The position numbers and the translations under genes were made by a program. From NCBI GenBank assembly GCA_964579325.1, contig CAZOHN010000126.1, forward strand, positions 1 through 10,540: a stretch of DNA of 10,540 nt. The letters run 5' to 3'. This DNA is from CAZOHN01 sp964579325 (GTDB taxonomy: Bacteria > Pseudomonadota > Alphaproteobacteria > Rhodobacterales > Rhodobacteraceae). The stretch's first letter is position 1. Each line of letters begins with the position of its first letter. Positions 1 through 6,672 of the stretch are shown piece by piece. The notes beneath the pieces were generated by a model. It made no database searches, was not told the origin of the DNA, and was given only the letters and a program-made list of their open reading frames with translations.

Positions 1-310
1 GACGCTGGCGCGGAGGCTGGCGAAGGGGACGACCTTGAGCAGGGAGCTGACGCGGTATCTTCCGACGGCCTCAAGCGCGCCCGAAGACGGAGACAGCAAC
101 GAATGGCAACGAGCGGCAGGGGCGGAGGAGCGGCCTGGCTGTAGTGCGGCAATGCGACCGAAGCGACATGGGAAGCGGACTCTTGCGGCAGCCATCACAG
201 CAGACCGTCTTCGACTTGATCCGGGTTATTCGTCGCCACAGGCGATAGCCAAGGTATACAGATTGCGGGGTCAGAAACACGCGCCTGAAAAGGGATCCTG
301 GTATCCCTAG
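1..310 (+). other. Left-edge segment with unidentified open frames
   Basis: No recognisable gene is visible here. Two plus-strand frames are open from the window edge. One runs to a stop at about 151-153 and has an Asp/Glu/Ala-rich then Arg/Gln-rich tail. The other runs to the TAG at 308-310. On the minus strand, positions 1 to about 120 can be read as a short hydrophobic/basic stretch. Any of these could be the end of a gene lying to the left, or an insertion-sequence remnant, but I recognise none of them. The stretch lies downstream of the minus-strand transporter operon. Confidence 0.25.
288..307 (-). terminator. Rho-independent terminator-like hairpin after the first phn operon
   Basis: Read on the minus strand, GGGAT, a 6-base loop and ATCCC form a perfect 5-bp stem directly followed by TTTT. 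It starts 9 bases after the stop codon of the last phnE gene, where a transcript end is expected. The stem and T-run are both short, so termination may be weak. Confidence 0.45.
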
Positions 311-315
311 CGCTG

Positions 316-1128
316 TCAGATGATCGCCGCGCGCACCCTGGCCGAGACCCATTCCGACACAACGACCGTGGCGAGGATCACGAGCAGGATCATCGTCACC
401 TGTGGCCAGGCCAGGACGTTGAGCGAGGATTGCAGCTTCAGCCCCAGCCCGCCCGCACCCACAAGACCGAGGATCGCGCTTTCGCGGATGTTGATGTCCC
501 AGCGGAAGACCGTGATCCCCCAGAAGGCCGGCATGACCTGCGGGACGATCCCGTAGCTCAGCACCTGCGCCGGGCTCGCCCCCGTGGCCGTGACCGCCTC
601 GATCTGGTTGCGGTCGGTCTCCTCGATGGCCTCGTAGAGGAGCTTGCCGATGAAGCCGATGGAGCGAAGCCCGATGGCGATGATCCCGGCGAGGATGCCG
701 GGCCCGAGGATCGCCACGAGAAGAAGCGCCCAGATGAGCGAGTTGATCGAGCGCGACGCGACGATGACGAAGAGCGCAACAGGGCGGATGAACAGCGCCG
801 ACGGCGTGGTGTTGCGCGCGGCGAGGAATGCGATGGGCACGGCGAGGATCACGCCGAGGATCGTGCCCAGCGTCGCCATGTTGAGCGTGTCCCAGAGCGG
901 CAGCCAGAGCTCGTTCATGTAGGCCCAGCGGGGCGGCAGCATCCGGCTGCCGATATCCTGCGCCTGCCGGGGCGCGTCATAGACGAAGGCCCAGATGGTG
1001 CGCTCGGTCATCACTTCCCAGCACCAGACAAACAGCGCGACTAGGGCAAGCCATCCCGTCCAGAGCAGGAGCCGCCTGCGCGGCGTGCGGTGCTGCCAGA
1101 CCTTCGGGTGGGCCGCGATAACGGTCAT
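316..1128 (-). CDS. phnE: Phosphonate/phosphite-type ABC transporter permease PhnE (second permease, operon 1)
   Basis: This is a 270-residue inner-membrane permease of the PhnE family. It would form the transmembrane channel with the neighbouring PhnE and couple to the PhnC ATPase. Hydrophobic segments lie at about residues 20-38, 82-104, 112-138, 140-160 and 243-260. The cytoplasmic EAA coupling loop is clear at about 166-199 (EAIEE...VTATGASPAQVLSYGIVPQ), as is the family motif INIRESAILGLVGAGGLG at 212-229. The length is normal for PhnE. The ATG start overlaps the TGA stop of the upstream phnE by 4 bases (ATGA), indicating translational coupling. It is the last gene of the minus-strand operon and is followed by a terminator-like hairpin. 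Family assignment is firm, but the transported substrate is not determined. Confidence 0.93.
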   Translation of the reverse strand: MTVIAAHPKVWQHRTPRRRLLLWTGWLALVALFVWCWEVMTERTIWAFVYDAPRQAQDIGSRMLPPRWAYMNELWLPLWDTLNMATLGTILGVILAVPIAFLAARNTTPSALFIRPVALFVIVASRSINSLIWALLLVAILGPGILAGIIAIGLRSIGFIGKLLYEAIEETDRNQIEAVTATGASPAQVLSYGIVPQVMPAFWGITVFRWDINIRESAILGLVGAGGLGLKLQSSLNVLAWPQVTMILLVILATVVVSEWVSARVRAAII

Positions 1129-1931
1129 TGCAGGAACTTCCGCAGGTAGGACGAGCCGTATTCCGACACCATCACGACGCCGATGATGATGAGCAGGATC
1201 GCGCCCGCGCTGTCGTATTCATAGCGGTCCATGGCGGTGTTGAGCGTGGCTCCTATGCCGCCGGCACCGACGATCCCGATCACGGCACTTTCGCGGAAGT
1301 TGATGTCGAGCCGGTAGAGCGACAGGCCTATGAGCCTTGGCATGACCTGTGGCTGGATGCCGTAGTTGAGAAGCTGGAGAAACCCGCCGCCCGTGGCCCG
1401 GATTGCCTCGGCCTGCGCCTCGTCGATGTCCTCGATGTCTTCTGCCAGAAGCTTGGAGATGAAGCCGATCGTGGCGAATGACAGTGTCAGGAACCCGGCG
1501 AAGGGGCCGAAGCCGAACATCGCGACGAAGAAGATCGCGACGATCACCTCCTGCAGCGCCCGGCTGAGCGCGATGATGCCGCGGCAGATCATGTAGATCC
1601 AGCGGGGTGCCAGGTTGCGCGCGGCGCCGATCCCGATCGGGATCGAGATCGCGACGCCGACCACCGTGGAGGTCAGCGTCATTGTCAGGCTCTCGATGAG
1701 GCCGCGCTGGATGTCGGTCCAGCGCGAGGTGAAGTCGGGTTGCAGGAAGCCGCCGATGAAGCGCAGCCCGCGCTCCCACCCGGCAGCGACACGCGCCCAG
1801 TTCGCGTCGATGGTGGACAGCGCCAGCACTAACCAAATCAAGAAGCCCAACTGGATCGCAATGCGCCAGCCGCGGTGCTTCAGGATCTGAGGCGGGCGGC
1901 GCCAATGCGTGGGATACGCGGCCGCGCTCAT
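1125..1931 (-). CDS. phnE: Phosphonate/phosphite-type ABC transporter permease PhnE (first permease, operon 1)
   Basis: This is a 268-residue PhnE-family inner-membrane permease and partner of the permease that follows it. Membrane segments lie at about residues 25-41, 83-104, 112-137, 141-160 and 241-256. The EAA loop is at about 164-196 (EDIEDID...IRATGGGFLQLLNYGIQPQ), and the family motif INFRESAVIGIVGAGGIG follows at 210-227. The frame is open further upstream to 2012. The chosen ATG at 1931 overlaps the phnC stop by 4 bases (ATGA) and gives the usual PhnE length, whereas the longer form would only add an Arg/Gly-rich antisense-looking extension. The two PhnE proteins of this operon differ clearly from each other, as expected for a heterodimeric channel. 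Confidence 0.92.
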   Translation of the reverse strand: MSAAAYPTHWRRPPQILKHRGWRIAIQLGFLIWLVLALSTIDANWARVAAGWERGLRFIGGFLQPDFTSRWTDIQRGLIESLTMTLTSTVVGVAISIPIGIGAARNLAPRWIYMICRGIIALSRALQEVIVAIFFVAMFGFGPFAGFLTLSFATIGFISKLLAEDIEDIDEAQAEAIRATGGGFLQLLNYGIQPQVMPRLIGLSLYRLDINFRESAVIGIVGAGGIGATLNTAMDRYEYDSAGAILLIIIGVVMVSEYGSSYLRKFLQ

Positions 1932-2749
1932 GCGCCGATCGCCGCTATCTGCCGGGCGGCCTCGCGTTCGGCGGCCGCATCCTCCTCGCTGCCCTGCCGC
2001 ATCGCCGTCCAATCCTCGGCCCCATAGATCGTCGTGAGGGCCGTCTCCGACAACTCGGACGGCGGACCGTCGAAGACCATCCGTCCTGCCCGCAGGCCGA
2101 TGATGCGCTGCATGAACTGCTGTGCAAGCGGCACATCGTGGATGTTGACGATGGCAGGCAGGCCGCTTTCGGCGCAGATCTCGATCAGAAGCCGCATGAT
2201 CTGGCGGCTGGTCTTGGGGTCGAGGCTGGCAGTCGGCTCGTCCACCAGCAACAGTTCGGGCTCCTGCGCAAGCGCCCGCGCGATGCCCACGCGCTGCCGC
2301 TGCCCGCCGGACAGCGCGTCGGCGCGCTTGTCGGCATGGTCGATCAGGCCCACCCGATCAAGGAGGCGATAGGCGCGCTGGATGTCCTCGGGCGGGAAGC
2401 GGCGGGTGTAGCTCTGCCAGAAGGACACGTATCCCAAGCGCCCTGACAGGACGTTCTCCATCACCGTCAGACGCTCGACGAGGGCGTACTCCTGGAAGAT
2501 CATCCCGATCCGCCGCCGCTCGCGGCGGAGGGCACGGGAGGACAGCCCGGTGAGTTCGGTGCCCGACAGCACGATCGCGCCCGTCGTCGGTTCGACGAGG
2601 CGGTTGATGCAGCGGATCAGTGTCGACTTGCCCGCGCCGGACGGCCCGATTAAGCCCACGACCTGACCCTTCGGAACGGTAAAGGACACCTCGGCCAGCG
2701 CCTTGTCGCCCGTGCGATAGGTCTTCGTCAGGCCCTTGAGTTCAAGCAT
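1928..2749 (-). CDS. phnC: Phosphonate/phosphite-type ABC transporter ATP-binding protein PhnC (operon 1)
   Basis: This is a 273-residue ABC ATPase that powers the two adjacent PhnE permeases from the cytoplasmic face. Visible motifs are Walker A GPSGAGKS (35-42), Q-loop Gln86, signature LSGGQ (146-150), Walker B LLLVDEP with Asp170 and catalytic Glu171, and switch His204. All catalytic positions are intact. The insert between the Q-loop and the signature (LTVMENVLSGRLG...) is typical of PhnC. A Glu/Ala/Arg-rich tail from about residue 250 extends past the usual IYG end. I prefer ATG 2749, which has a purine-rich GGACGG just upstream. A GTG at 2764 would add five residues and has no ribosome binding site. 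It lies after phnD, separated by a strong hairpin, and its stop overlaps the start of the next phnE. Confidence 0.94.
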   Translation of the reverse strand: MLELKGLTKTYRTGDKALAEVSFTVPKGQVVGLIGPSGAGKSTLIRCINRLVEPTTGAIVLSGTELTGLSSRALRRERRRIGMIFQEYALVERLTVMENVLSGRLGYVSFWQSYTRRFPPEDIQRAYRLLDRVGLIDHADKRADALSGGQRQRVGIARALAQEPELLLVDEPTASLDPKTSRQIMRLLIEICAESGLPAIVNIHDVPLAQQFMQRIIGLRAGRMVFDGPPSELSETALTTIYGAEDWTAMRQGSEEDAAAEREAARQIAAIGA

Positions 2750-2773
2750 GTCGCCGCCGTCCACTGAAATGAC

Positions 2774-2799
2774 GATGCGGGCGGCAAGCCGCCCGCATC
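2774..2799 (-). promoter_or_regulatory. Strong intercistronic hairpin between phnD and phnC
   Basis: The sequence reads as a perfect inverted repeat: GATGCGGGCGGC, TT, GCCGCCCGCATC (12-bp arms, or 11 bp with a CTTG tetraloop). It begins 16 bases after the phnD stop and ends about 24 bases before the phnC ATG. No T-run follows. It therefore looks like an mRNA-stabilising or partial-attenuation element rather than a full terminator. Such elements commonly let the binding protein be made in excess over the ATPase and permeases. That role is inferred. Confidence 0.65.
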
Positions 2800-2815
2800 T
2801 CGCGAAGTGTGACCG

Positions 2816-3769
2816 TTACTGGCAGGCGTAGGAAACGCCCGTCGCCTCGTCGATCTGTCGGATCACCGACCAGTCATCCTTGAACGTGATCGGGATGAAC
2901 TGCGCCTCGCCCGACTTGGAGAACTCGGCCTCGAGCGTCGTTCCCGCCCAGTCGAAAGAGAAGAACGCCTCGCGGATCTTGTCCTGCAGGTCGGGTGCCA
3001 GGGTGTGTGCCGTGCCGTAGCCTGTCGTCGGGAAGGTCTGCGAGGTGTAGATCACCTCGAGCTGTTCGGCCTTCACCACGTCGCGCTCGATCATCCGCGT
3101 CTTGACCGAATTGGCGATGGCCGCGGCCGCGTAGTCCTGGTTCGCTACGCCGAGGATCGAGGCGTCATGCGCGCCCGAGAAGACGGGCGTGAAGTCCGTC
3201 CCGGCGGTCAGGCCGAATTCGGACGCTAGCAGCGCCGACGGCGCCTTGAAGCCGGAGTTCGAAGTCTCGGAGGTGAAGGCCATTTCCTTGCCGGCAATAT
3301 CGGCGATCTCGGCGATGCCCGATCCGGGGAAGGTGATGATCTCCATTTCGTAGCCGTAGCTGCCGTCGGCGGCGGCCATCATCGCGAAGGGGCGGAAGCC
3401 CGCGCAGGCCACGGCAAGAGGGTTCGACCCGGTGTTGAAGCCCGCGATGTGCAGACGTCCCGCCCGCATCGCCTCGATCTGGGCGGCGTTTGACTGGACG
3501 GGAAAGAACTCGACCGGCTTGCCGGTAACTTCCGTCATGTGGTCGAGGAAATCCCTCCACGCCTCGGCATAGACGGCTGGATCCTCGACGGGGGTATAAG
3601 CGAAGATCAGAACCGGGGGATCGACCAGCTGGGACGGATCGGTGGGAATGTCAGCGATCATGTCGCCGTCAGCGTCGGTGTAGCGCGCGTCCAGCGCGAA
3701 TTCGGCGCTCGCAGTGCTGGCCGCCATCGCAAGGGCGGCGGCAGTTGTGCAGATCAAGATGCGATTCAT
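2816..3769 (-). CDS. phnD: Phosphonate/phosphite-type ABC transporter substrate-binding protein PhnD (operon 1)
   Basis: This is a 317-residue periplasmic receptor for a phosphorus oxyanion or phosphonate. It has a signal peptide (MNR start, Ala-rich core, likely cut after ...STASA at about residue 22). Next is the Asp-rich YTDADGDMIADIPTDP segment (30-45), often found in alphaproteobacterial PhnD/PtxB-like proteins, and then the fold of a type II binding protein (PhnD/phosphate-phosphite-phosphonate family). The family ligand-anchor region is visible as TSETSNSGFKAP (166-177), followed by FSGAHDASILGVANQDYAAAA (197-217). The start is ATG 3769, with AGGAG 8 bases upstream. A GTG at 3778 overlaps that ribosome binding site and is unlikely. 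This is the first gene of the minus-strand phnD-phnC-phnE-phnE operon. The ligand (phosphonate, phosphite or another anion) cannot be decided from sequence alone. Confidence 0.92.
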   Translation of the reverse strand: MNRILICTTAAALAMAASTASAEFALDARYTDADGDMIADIPTDPSQLVDPPVLIFAYTPVEDPAVYAEAWRDFLDHMTEVTGKPVEFFPVQSNAAQIEAMRAGRLHIAGFNTGSNPLAVACAGFRPFAMMAAADGSYGYEMEIITFPGSGIAEIADIAGKEMAFTSETSNSGFKAPSALLASEFGLTAGTDFTPVFSGAHDASILGVANQDYAAAAIANSVKTRMIERDVVKAEQLEVIYTSQTFPTTGYGTAHTLAPDLQDKIREAFFSFDWAGTTLEAEFSKSGEAQFIPITFKDDWSVIRQIDEATGVSYACQ

Positions 3770-3826
3770 TGGATTCACTCCTGCTTGTGGTGTCGAGCAG
3801 CCCCTAGTAACCCCAGACAGCAGATT

Positions 3827-3856
3827 CTTGACACTTATGTCAAAGTTTAATGACTA
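3827..3856 (-). promoter_or_regulatory. Pho-box-like repeats overlapping a TTGACA/TGTCAA inverted repeat upstream of phnD
   Basis: Read on the minus strand, three 7-mers recur every 11 bases: TAGTCAT, CTTTGAC and GTGTCAA, with AT-rich spacers TAAA and ATAA. They match the PhoB half-site CTGTCAT at 5, 4 and 5 of 7 positions. The same bases also contain a perfect 6-bp inverted repeat, TTGACA-TAAG-TGTCAA on the coding strand (3828-3843). This could instead be an operator for a dimeric repressor such as a PhnF-like GntR protein. The site ends about 58 bases before the phnD ATG, a suitable place for a promoter. Control by phosphate starvation is inferred. Confidence 0.5.
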
Positions 3857-3981
3857 GCCCCCGTTGATCTGACCAGTGAGCGATGCGGGCATGGATCGCG
3901 CCCGGTTCGAATGACCGGACAGAGCCGTCGAGCAAGTTTCGCGCCGGTCGGCAGGATCCGCTGCAGGTCAACCGAGATCAC

Positions 3982-4413
3982 TCAGCCACTGACTATCCGC
4001 GCAAACACGTAGGTGGATGGATGCTGGCGGCAATGAGTGCGGCTGAGCTACAGGAACGCGTGGCCGATCCGCTCGGGGTGGCGGATCCAGCGGTCCAGGG
4101 ATTGGCGCGTGGTCACGATGATGGCGAAGCGGACCGGCTTGCCCGTCTTGCTCGGTATCATCGAGGCGTGTTCCGTGGCGCGCCGGGCCGCAAAGTCGTC
4201 CCGGACCCGGAGGGCGGCAAGGTCGCACCCGCAGAGTTTGCTGTCGACGGCCACATTGACCAGTGCGAGGTCACGGGCGTTGCCCGCCATCTTGAGCCGG
4301 GCGCGGATCGACCACACATTCCGCGGAAGAAGCGGGCGCTTCTGGCCGACGATGTGGCCCTTGTTCCAGGCGACGCGCGCGGGACGGAGCGCCGGAAGAA
4401 GATCGACGGACAT
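3982..4413 (-). pseudogene. Decayed tyrosine recombinase (phage-integrase family) remnant
   Basis: The readable frame runs from ATG 4413, with AGGAGG seven bases upstream, to a TAG at 4048-4050 (121 codons). It matches the N-terminal half of the small (about 200 aa) tyrosine-type integrase family: AWNKGHIVGQKRPLLPRNVW (15-34), RARLKMAGNARDLALVNVAV (37-56), DSKLCGCDLAALRV (57-70) and SKTGKPVRFAI (88-98). In the family the DSKL segment is followed by the catalytic Arg, but here the codon is TGC (Cys61), one transition from CGC. The TAG sits where a Trp is usual (FLW). Reading past it, similarity continues (HPSTYVFARIVSG) to a TGA at 3982-3984, again at a usual Trp position. The catalytic HxxR, His and Tyr region is absent. 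Family features are from memory, but the stops and codons are seen directly. It is an inactive relic. Confidence 0.75.
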
Positions 4414-4717
4414 GACAACACCTCCTGTCCGCCGGGCCCACCCTTCTGCGGTCAAGCCGACGCAAGAGGGTACCGCGAACAGGGCAACGAGTCGCGGCGT
4501 TGGGCGCGAGGCAGACAGATGCAGGTGCGGCCTAGCAGTGGGTGCTTCTGTTCTTGGCCGGAGTTCGGTTCCCTGCAGAGCCGATAGATCTGGGTCACCT
4601 TGGGGCAGGACGCGGGCAGAACGCGGCAAGCCGAGGTGACTATCTGCCGGTCTCGAAAGGACACCCGCTAAAGGGCGTAAGGCCGCCGACCTCCCGCTGG
4701 TCAGGCCGCTCAGTCAA

Positions 4718-4739
4718 CGGGTTCGGAAGACTGAACCCG
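4718..4739 (+). repeat. Hairpin-forming inverted repeat in the operon 2 leader
   Basis: CGGGTTC, an 8-base loop and GAACCCG form a perfect 7-bp stem. No T-run follows on the plus strand. It may be a leader RNA structure or part of an operator. Its function is unknown. Confidence 0.4.
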
Positions 4740-4769
4740 GTCAGCTTGAGGTCCGTTTGCCCTGCTGCC

Positions 4770-4824
4770 ACAACAGGGGCACAGACGAGGTGCGTGACCG
4801 CCCTTTATGTCATGCCCCTGTTGT
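4770..4824 (+). repeat. Perfect 12-bp inverted repeat (31-base spacer) upstream of the phosphatase operon
   Basis: ACAACAGGGGCA at 4770-4781 is the exact reverse complement of TGCCCCTGTTGT at 4813-4824. A weaker outer pair, TGCCCTGC (4758-4765) and GCAGGGCA (4841-4848), flanks it, giving a nested structure. The right arm overlaps a Pho-box-like sequence. A 12-bp perfect arm is unlikely to arise by chance in so short a stretch. It could be an RNA leader structure, a looped operator pair, or the ends of a small lost element. Confidence 0.6.
4807..4824 (+). promoter_or_regulatory. Possible Pho box upstream of the phosphatase-phnDCEE operon
   Basis: ATGTCAT, GCCC, CTGTTGT resembles the PhoB site CTGTCAT-N4-CTGTCAT, with 6 of 7 and 5 of 7 matches at the correct 11-base spacing. 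The spacer is GC-rich rather than AT-rich, which weakens the case. It lies about 90 bases before the ATG at 4915. If real, both operons would respond to phosphate starvation. Confidence 0.3.
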
Positions 4825-4914
4825 CTGCGCGCTTCAGTTTGCAGGGCATCTTGCTTGCTGTCGGTAGGACAAGAGTGCCATGGCACCGGACACCGTTCGG
4901 CAATAGGTACGATC

Positions 4915-5703
4915 ATGCTCGATTTTGCAATGGAACTTGCCGACACGGCCCGCAACATGGTCTTGCGGGCAGCACTCCCCGCGGCGGAGACGAAACCCGA
5001 CCGGAGCTTCGTGACGGCGACCGACCGCGCCGTCGAAGATCTGCTGCGCGAGATGATCGCTGACCGCTTTCCACATCACGGCATCCTTGGCGAGGAGGGG
5101 CAGGATGTGACGCCGGGCGCGGATCATGTCTGGGTGCTGGATCCGATCGACGGGACGGCGGCATTTGTCGCGGGCGTGCCGGTGCATGGCACGCTGATCG
5201 CCCTGGCTCAGGGCGGGGTGCCGGTCCTGGGTCTGATCGACATGCATGTTACCGGGCAGCGCTGGGTCGGGGCAGCAGGCCAGCCGACGCTGCTGCAGCA
5301 CATGGGCCAGACCACGCAATGCCGCACCCGGCGCGGGCAAGGCCTTGACCGTGCAATCCTGTCGGCCAGCAACCCCGATTTCTTCAGCGAGGCCGAGCGG
5401 CCCGCGCTGGATAGGTTGCGCAAGGCAACGGCCTGGCGGGTGTGGGGGGCTTCGTGCATGGCCTACGGTCTGTTGGCGTCTGGCAGGATCGACCTGTCGC
5501 TGGACACCGCCCTTGCCGTGCATGACTGGGCCCCCTTTGCCCCGATCATCGAAGGCGCAGGCGGCAAGGTCACCGACTGGCATGGCCGTCCCCTGAGGCT
5601 GGATAGCGGTCCGCAAGTGCTTGCTGCCGGTGACGCCGACCTGCACGACTGCGCGCGCGCGCTGATCTCTCCTGAGCTGCGTCTTGCAGGCGTCACCAAA
5701 TAA
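4915..5703 (+). CDS. Inositol-monophosphatase-family phosphatase, HisN-like
   Basis: This 262-residue protein belongs to the Mg-dependent, Li-sensitive IMPase superfamily, which hydrolyses phosphate monoesters. Seen motifs are VTATDR (33-38), the GEEG metal site (Glu60/Glu61), DPIDGT (76-81, metal ligands Asp76 and Asp79), and the third metal ligand Asp204 in HDWAPFAPIIEGAGG. The segment IDGTAAFVAGVPVHGTLIAL is closest in style to HisN-type histidinol-phosphate phosphatases. The third motif reads HDWAPF rather than the usual (W/Y)Dx(A)A, so specificity may differ. There is no signal peptide, so it is cytoplasmic. ATG 4915 gives the normal family N-terminus; only a weak AGG lies upstream, and in-frame upstream codons look non-coding. 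It is the first gene before phnD, 60 bases away on the same strand, so it likely acts on what the transporter brings in. A his-pathway role is possible, but nothing nearby supports it. Confidence 0.88.
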   Translation: MLDFAMELADTARNMVLRAALPAAETKPDRSFVTATDRAVEDLLREMIADRFPHHGILGEEGQDVTPGADHVWVLDPIDGTAAFVAGVPVHGTLIALAQGGVPVLGLIDMHVTGQRWVGAAGQPTLLQHMGQTTQCRTRRGQGLDRAILSASNPDFFSEAERPALDRLRKATAWRVWGASCMAYGLLASGRIDLSLDTALAVHDWAPFAPIIEGAGGKVTDWHGRPLRLDSGPQVLAAGDADLHDCARALISPELRLAGVTK

Positions 5704-5763
5704 TCACTTGGTTGTGATGAACGCGGGTTAACCGGCAGGGTCTTTGCAAACCTGGAGGTTCCC

Positions 5764-6672
5764 ATGACGCGCCTGCTGCTGTGCTCTGCCCTGATCCTTG
5801 CTCCCGCTGTCACACTGGCCCAGTCCTATGAGGTCGAGGACTGGCGGTCCAAATGGCCGGAAGTGGTCATCGGCATCGGCACCGGCGAGAATGTCGAGAC
5901 CGCCATCGAGCGCTGGAACCATTTCGGCACCTACATGCAGGACTGCATGAAGGTCGAGAAGGTGACGATGCGCGTCGCCTCGGACTATTCGGCGATTGTC
6001 GAGGCCCAGGCCAACGGCGACGTGCAACTGCACTGGGCCGGCCCGGCGGCCTATGCCATCGGCTGGGACATCTCGGGCGGCAACATGGAACCGATCGCCA
6101 TGGACGTGTCGAGGGATGGCGAACTGGGCTATCGCTGGGTGATCTGGGTCAAGGCCGACAGCCCCTATCAGTCGATGGACGATCTGAAAGGCAAGTCGCT
6201 GGGCTGGGCCACGCCGGGGTCCGCCTCGGGCTATGTGCTGCCGATGCAGTACTTCCGTGAGAACGGCATGGTGGACGCCAACAACGAGCCGGTGTTCTGG
6301 GGATCGCTGGTGCAGACCGGCAGCCATGACAACGGCATGGTTTCGGTGACGCAGGGCACGCTGGATGCCACGACCGGCTGGTACTACTCGATGAATTCGG
6401 GCGCCCACACCCGTGCGATCGGCGCCGGCACGATCAAGGAAGGCGACCTGCGCGCGGTCTTCGAATCGACGATTGTTCCGAACGCGCCCTTCGTGGCCAC
6501 CAAGGACCTGCCCCAGCCGATGAAGGACACCATGCGTCAGTGCATCGTGAACATGCCCTGGGCGGACCCCGAAGCCTTCGCCAAGGTCGGCAAGGACACG
6601 TTCGGCGGCTTTGCGGTGACGACGCATGAAGACTACATCGATTTCATCAAGATCCGCCTGGCCACGAAGTGA
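5764..6672 (+). CDS. phnD: Divergent PhnD-type ABC transporter substrate-binding protein (operon 2)
   Basis: This is a 302-residue periplasmic receptor of the phosphate/phosphite/phosphonate (PhnD) family, well diverged from the PhnD of operon 1. The signal peptide spans residues 1-19 (LLLCSALILAPAVTLA, cut before QS). Family landmarks are AGPAAYA (92-98), the ligand-anchor-like ATPGSASGYVLP (149-160) and GSHDNGMVSVTQGTLDATTGW (186-206). It lacks the Asp-rich segment of the first PhnD. The candidate pocket is rich in aromatics (Trp91, Trp101, Trp125, Trp128, Trp206, Tyr207, Tyr208), and Cys61 and Cys260 could form a disulfide. It starts at ATG 5764, with GGAGG 6 bases upstream. It sits between the phosphatase gene and phnC, and its TGA overlaps the GTG of phnC. 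The ligand is unknown; the divergence suggests a different substrate from operon 1, possibly a phosphorylated organic molecule. Confidence 0.85.
   Translation: MTRLLLCSALILAPAVTLAQSYEVEDWRSKWPEVVIGIGTGENVETAIERWNHFGTYMQDCMKVEKVTMRVASDYSAIVEAQANGDVQLHWAGPAAYAIGWDISGGNMEPIAMDVSRDGELGYRWVIWVKADSPYQSMDDLKGKSLGWATPGSASGYVLPMQYFRENGMVDANNEPVFWGSLVQTGSHDNGMVSVTQGTLDATTGWYYSMNSGAHTRAIGAGTIKEGDLRAVFESTIVPNAPFVATKDLPQPMKDTMRQCIVNMPWADPEAFAKVGKDTFGGFAVTTHEDYIDFIKIRLATK

Larger units (their letters stand above)
4414..4914. other. Long leader/intergenic region without a convincing gene
   Basis: About 500 bases lie between the recombinase remnant and the phosphatase gene. Several frames stay open because of the high GC content, but their translations are Arg/Pro/Ser-rich with no recognisable motif, ribosome binding site or conserved block. 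What is visible is structural: the recombinase ribosome binding site at its left end, a hairpin at 4718-4739, and a nested inverted-repeat structure at 4758-4848. The promoter of the plus-strand operon should lie within its right half. Confidence 0.5.

Noticed and set aside
430..1044. Asp/Arg/Glu-rich plus-strand open frame opposite phnE
   Set aside because: Composition is that of an antisense shadow; no domain is seen.
4037..4639. 200-residue plus-strand open frame over the recombinase remnant
   Set aside because: The minus strand carries the recognisable integrase sequence; this frame is Arg/Ser-rich noise.
4834..5646. 270-residue minus-strand open frame opposite the phosphatase
   Set aside because: The plus-strand reading has all IMPase motifs; the minus-strand reading has none.
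5703..5718. ATCAC-N6-GTGAT hairpin at the phosphatase stop codon
   Set aside because: A weak 5-bp AT-containing stem with no T-run; not enough to call a terminator within the operon.
5726..5733. GGTTAACC palindrome between the phosphatase gene and phnD
   Set aside because: An 8-base palindrome is common by chance and does not extend; no T-run or other support.
5728..6627. 299-residue antisense open frame across phnD of operon 2
   Set aside because: His/Arg/Gly-rich antisense translation of a GC-rich gene with clear family motifs on the other strand; no motif of its own.
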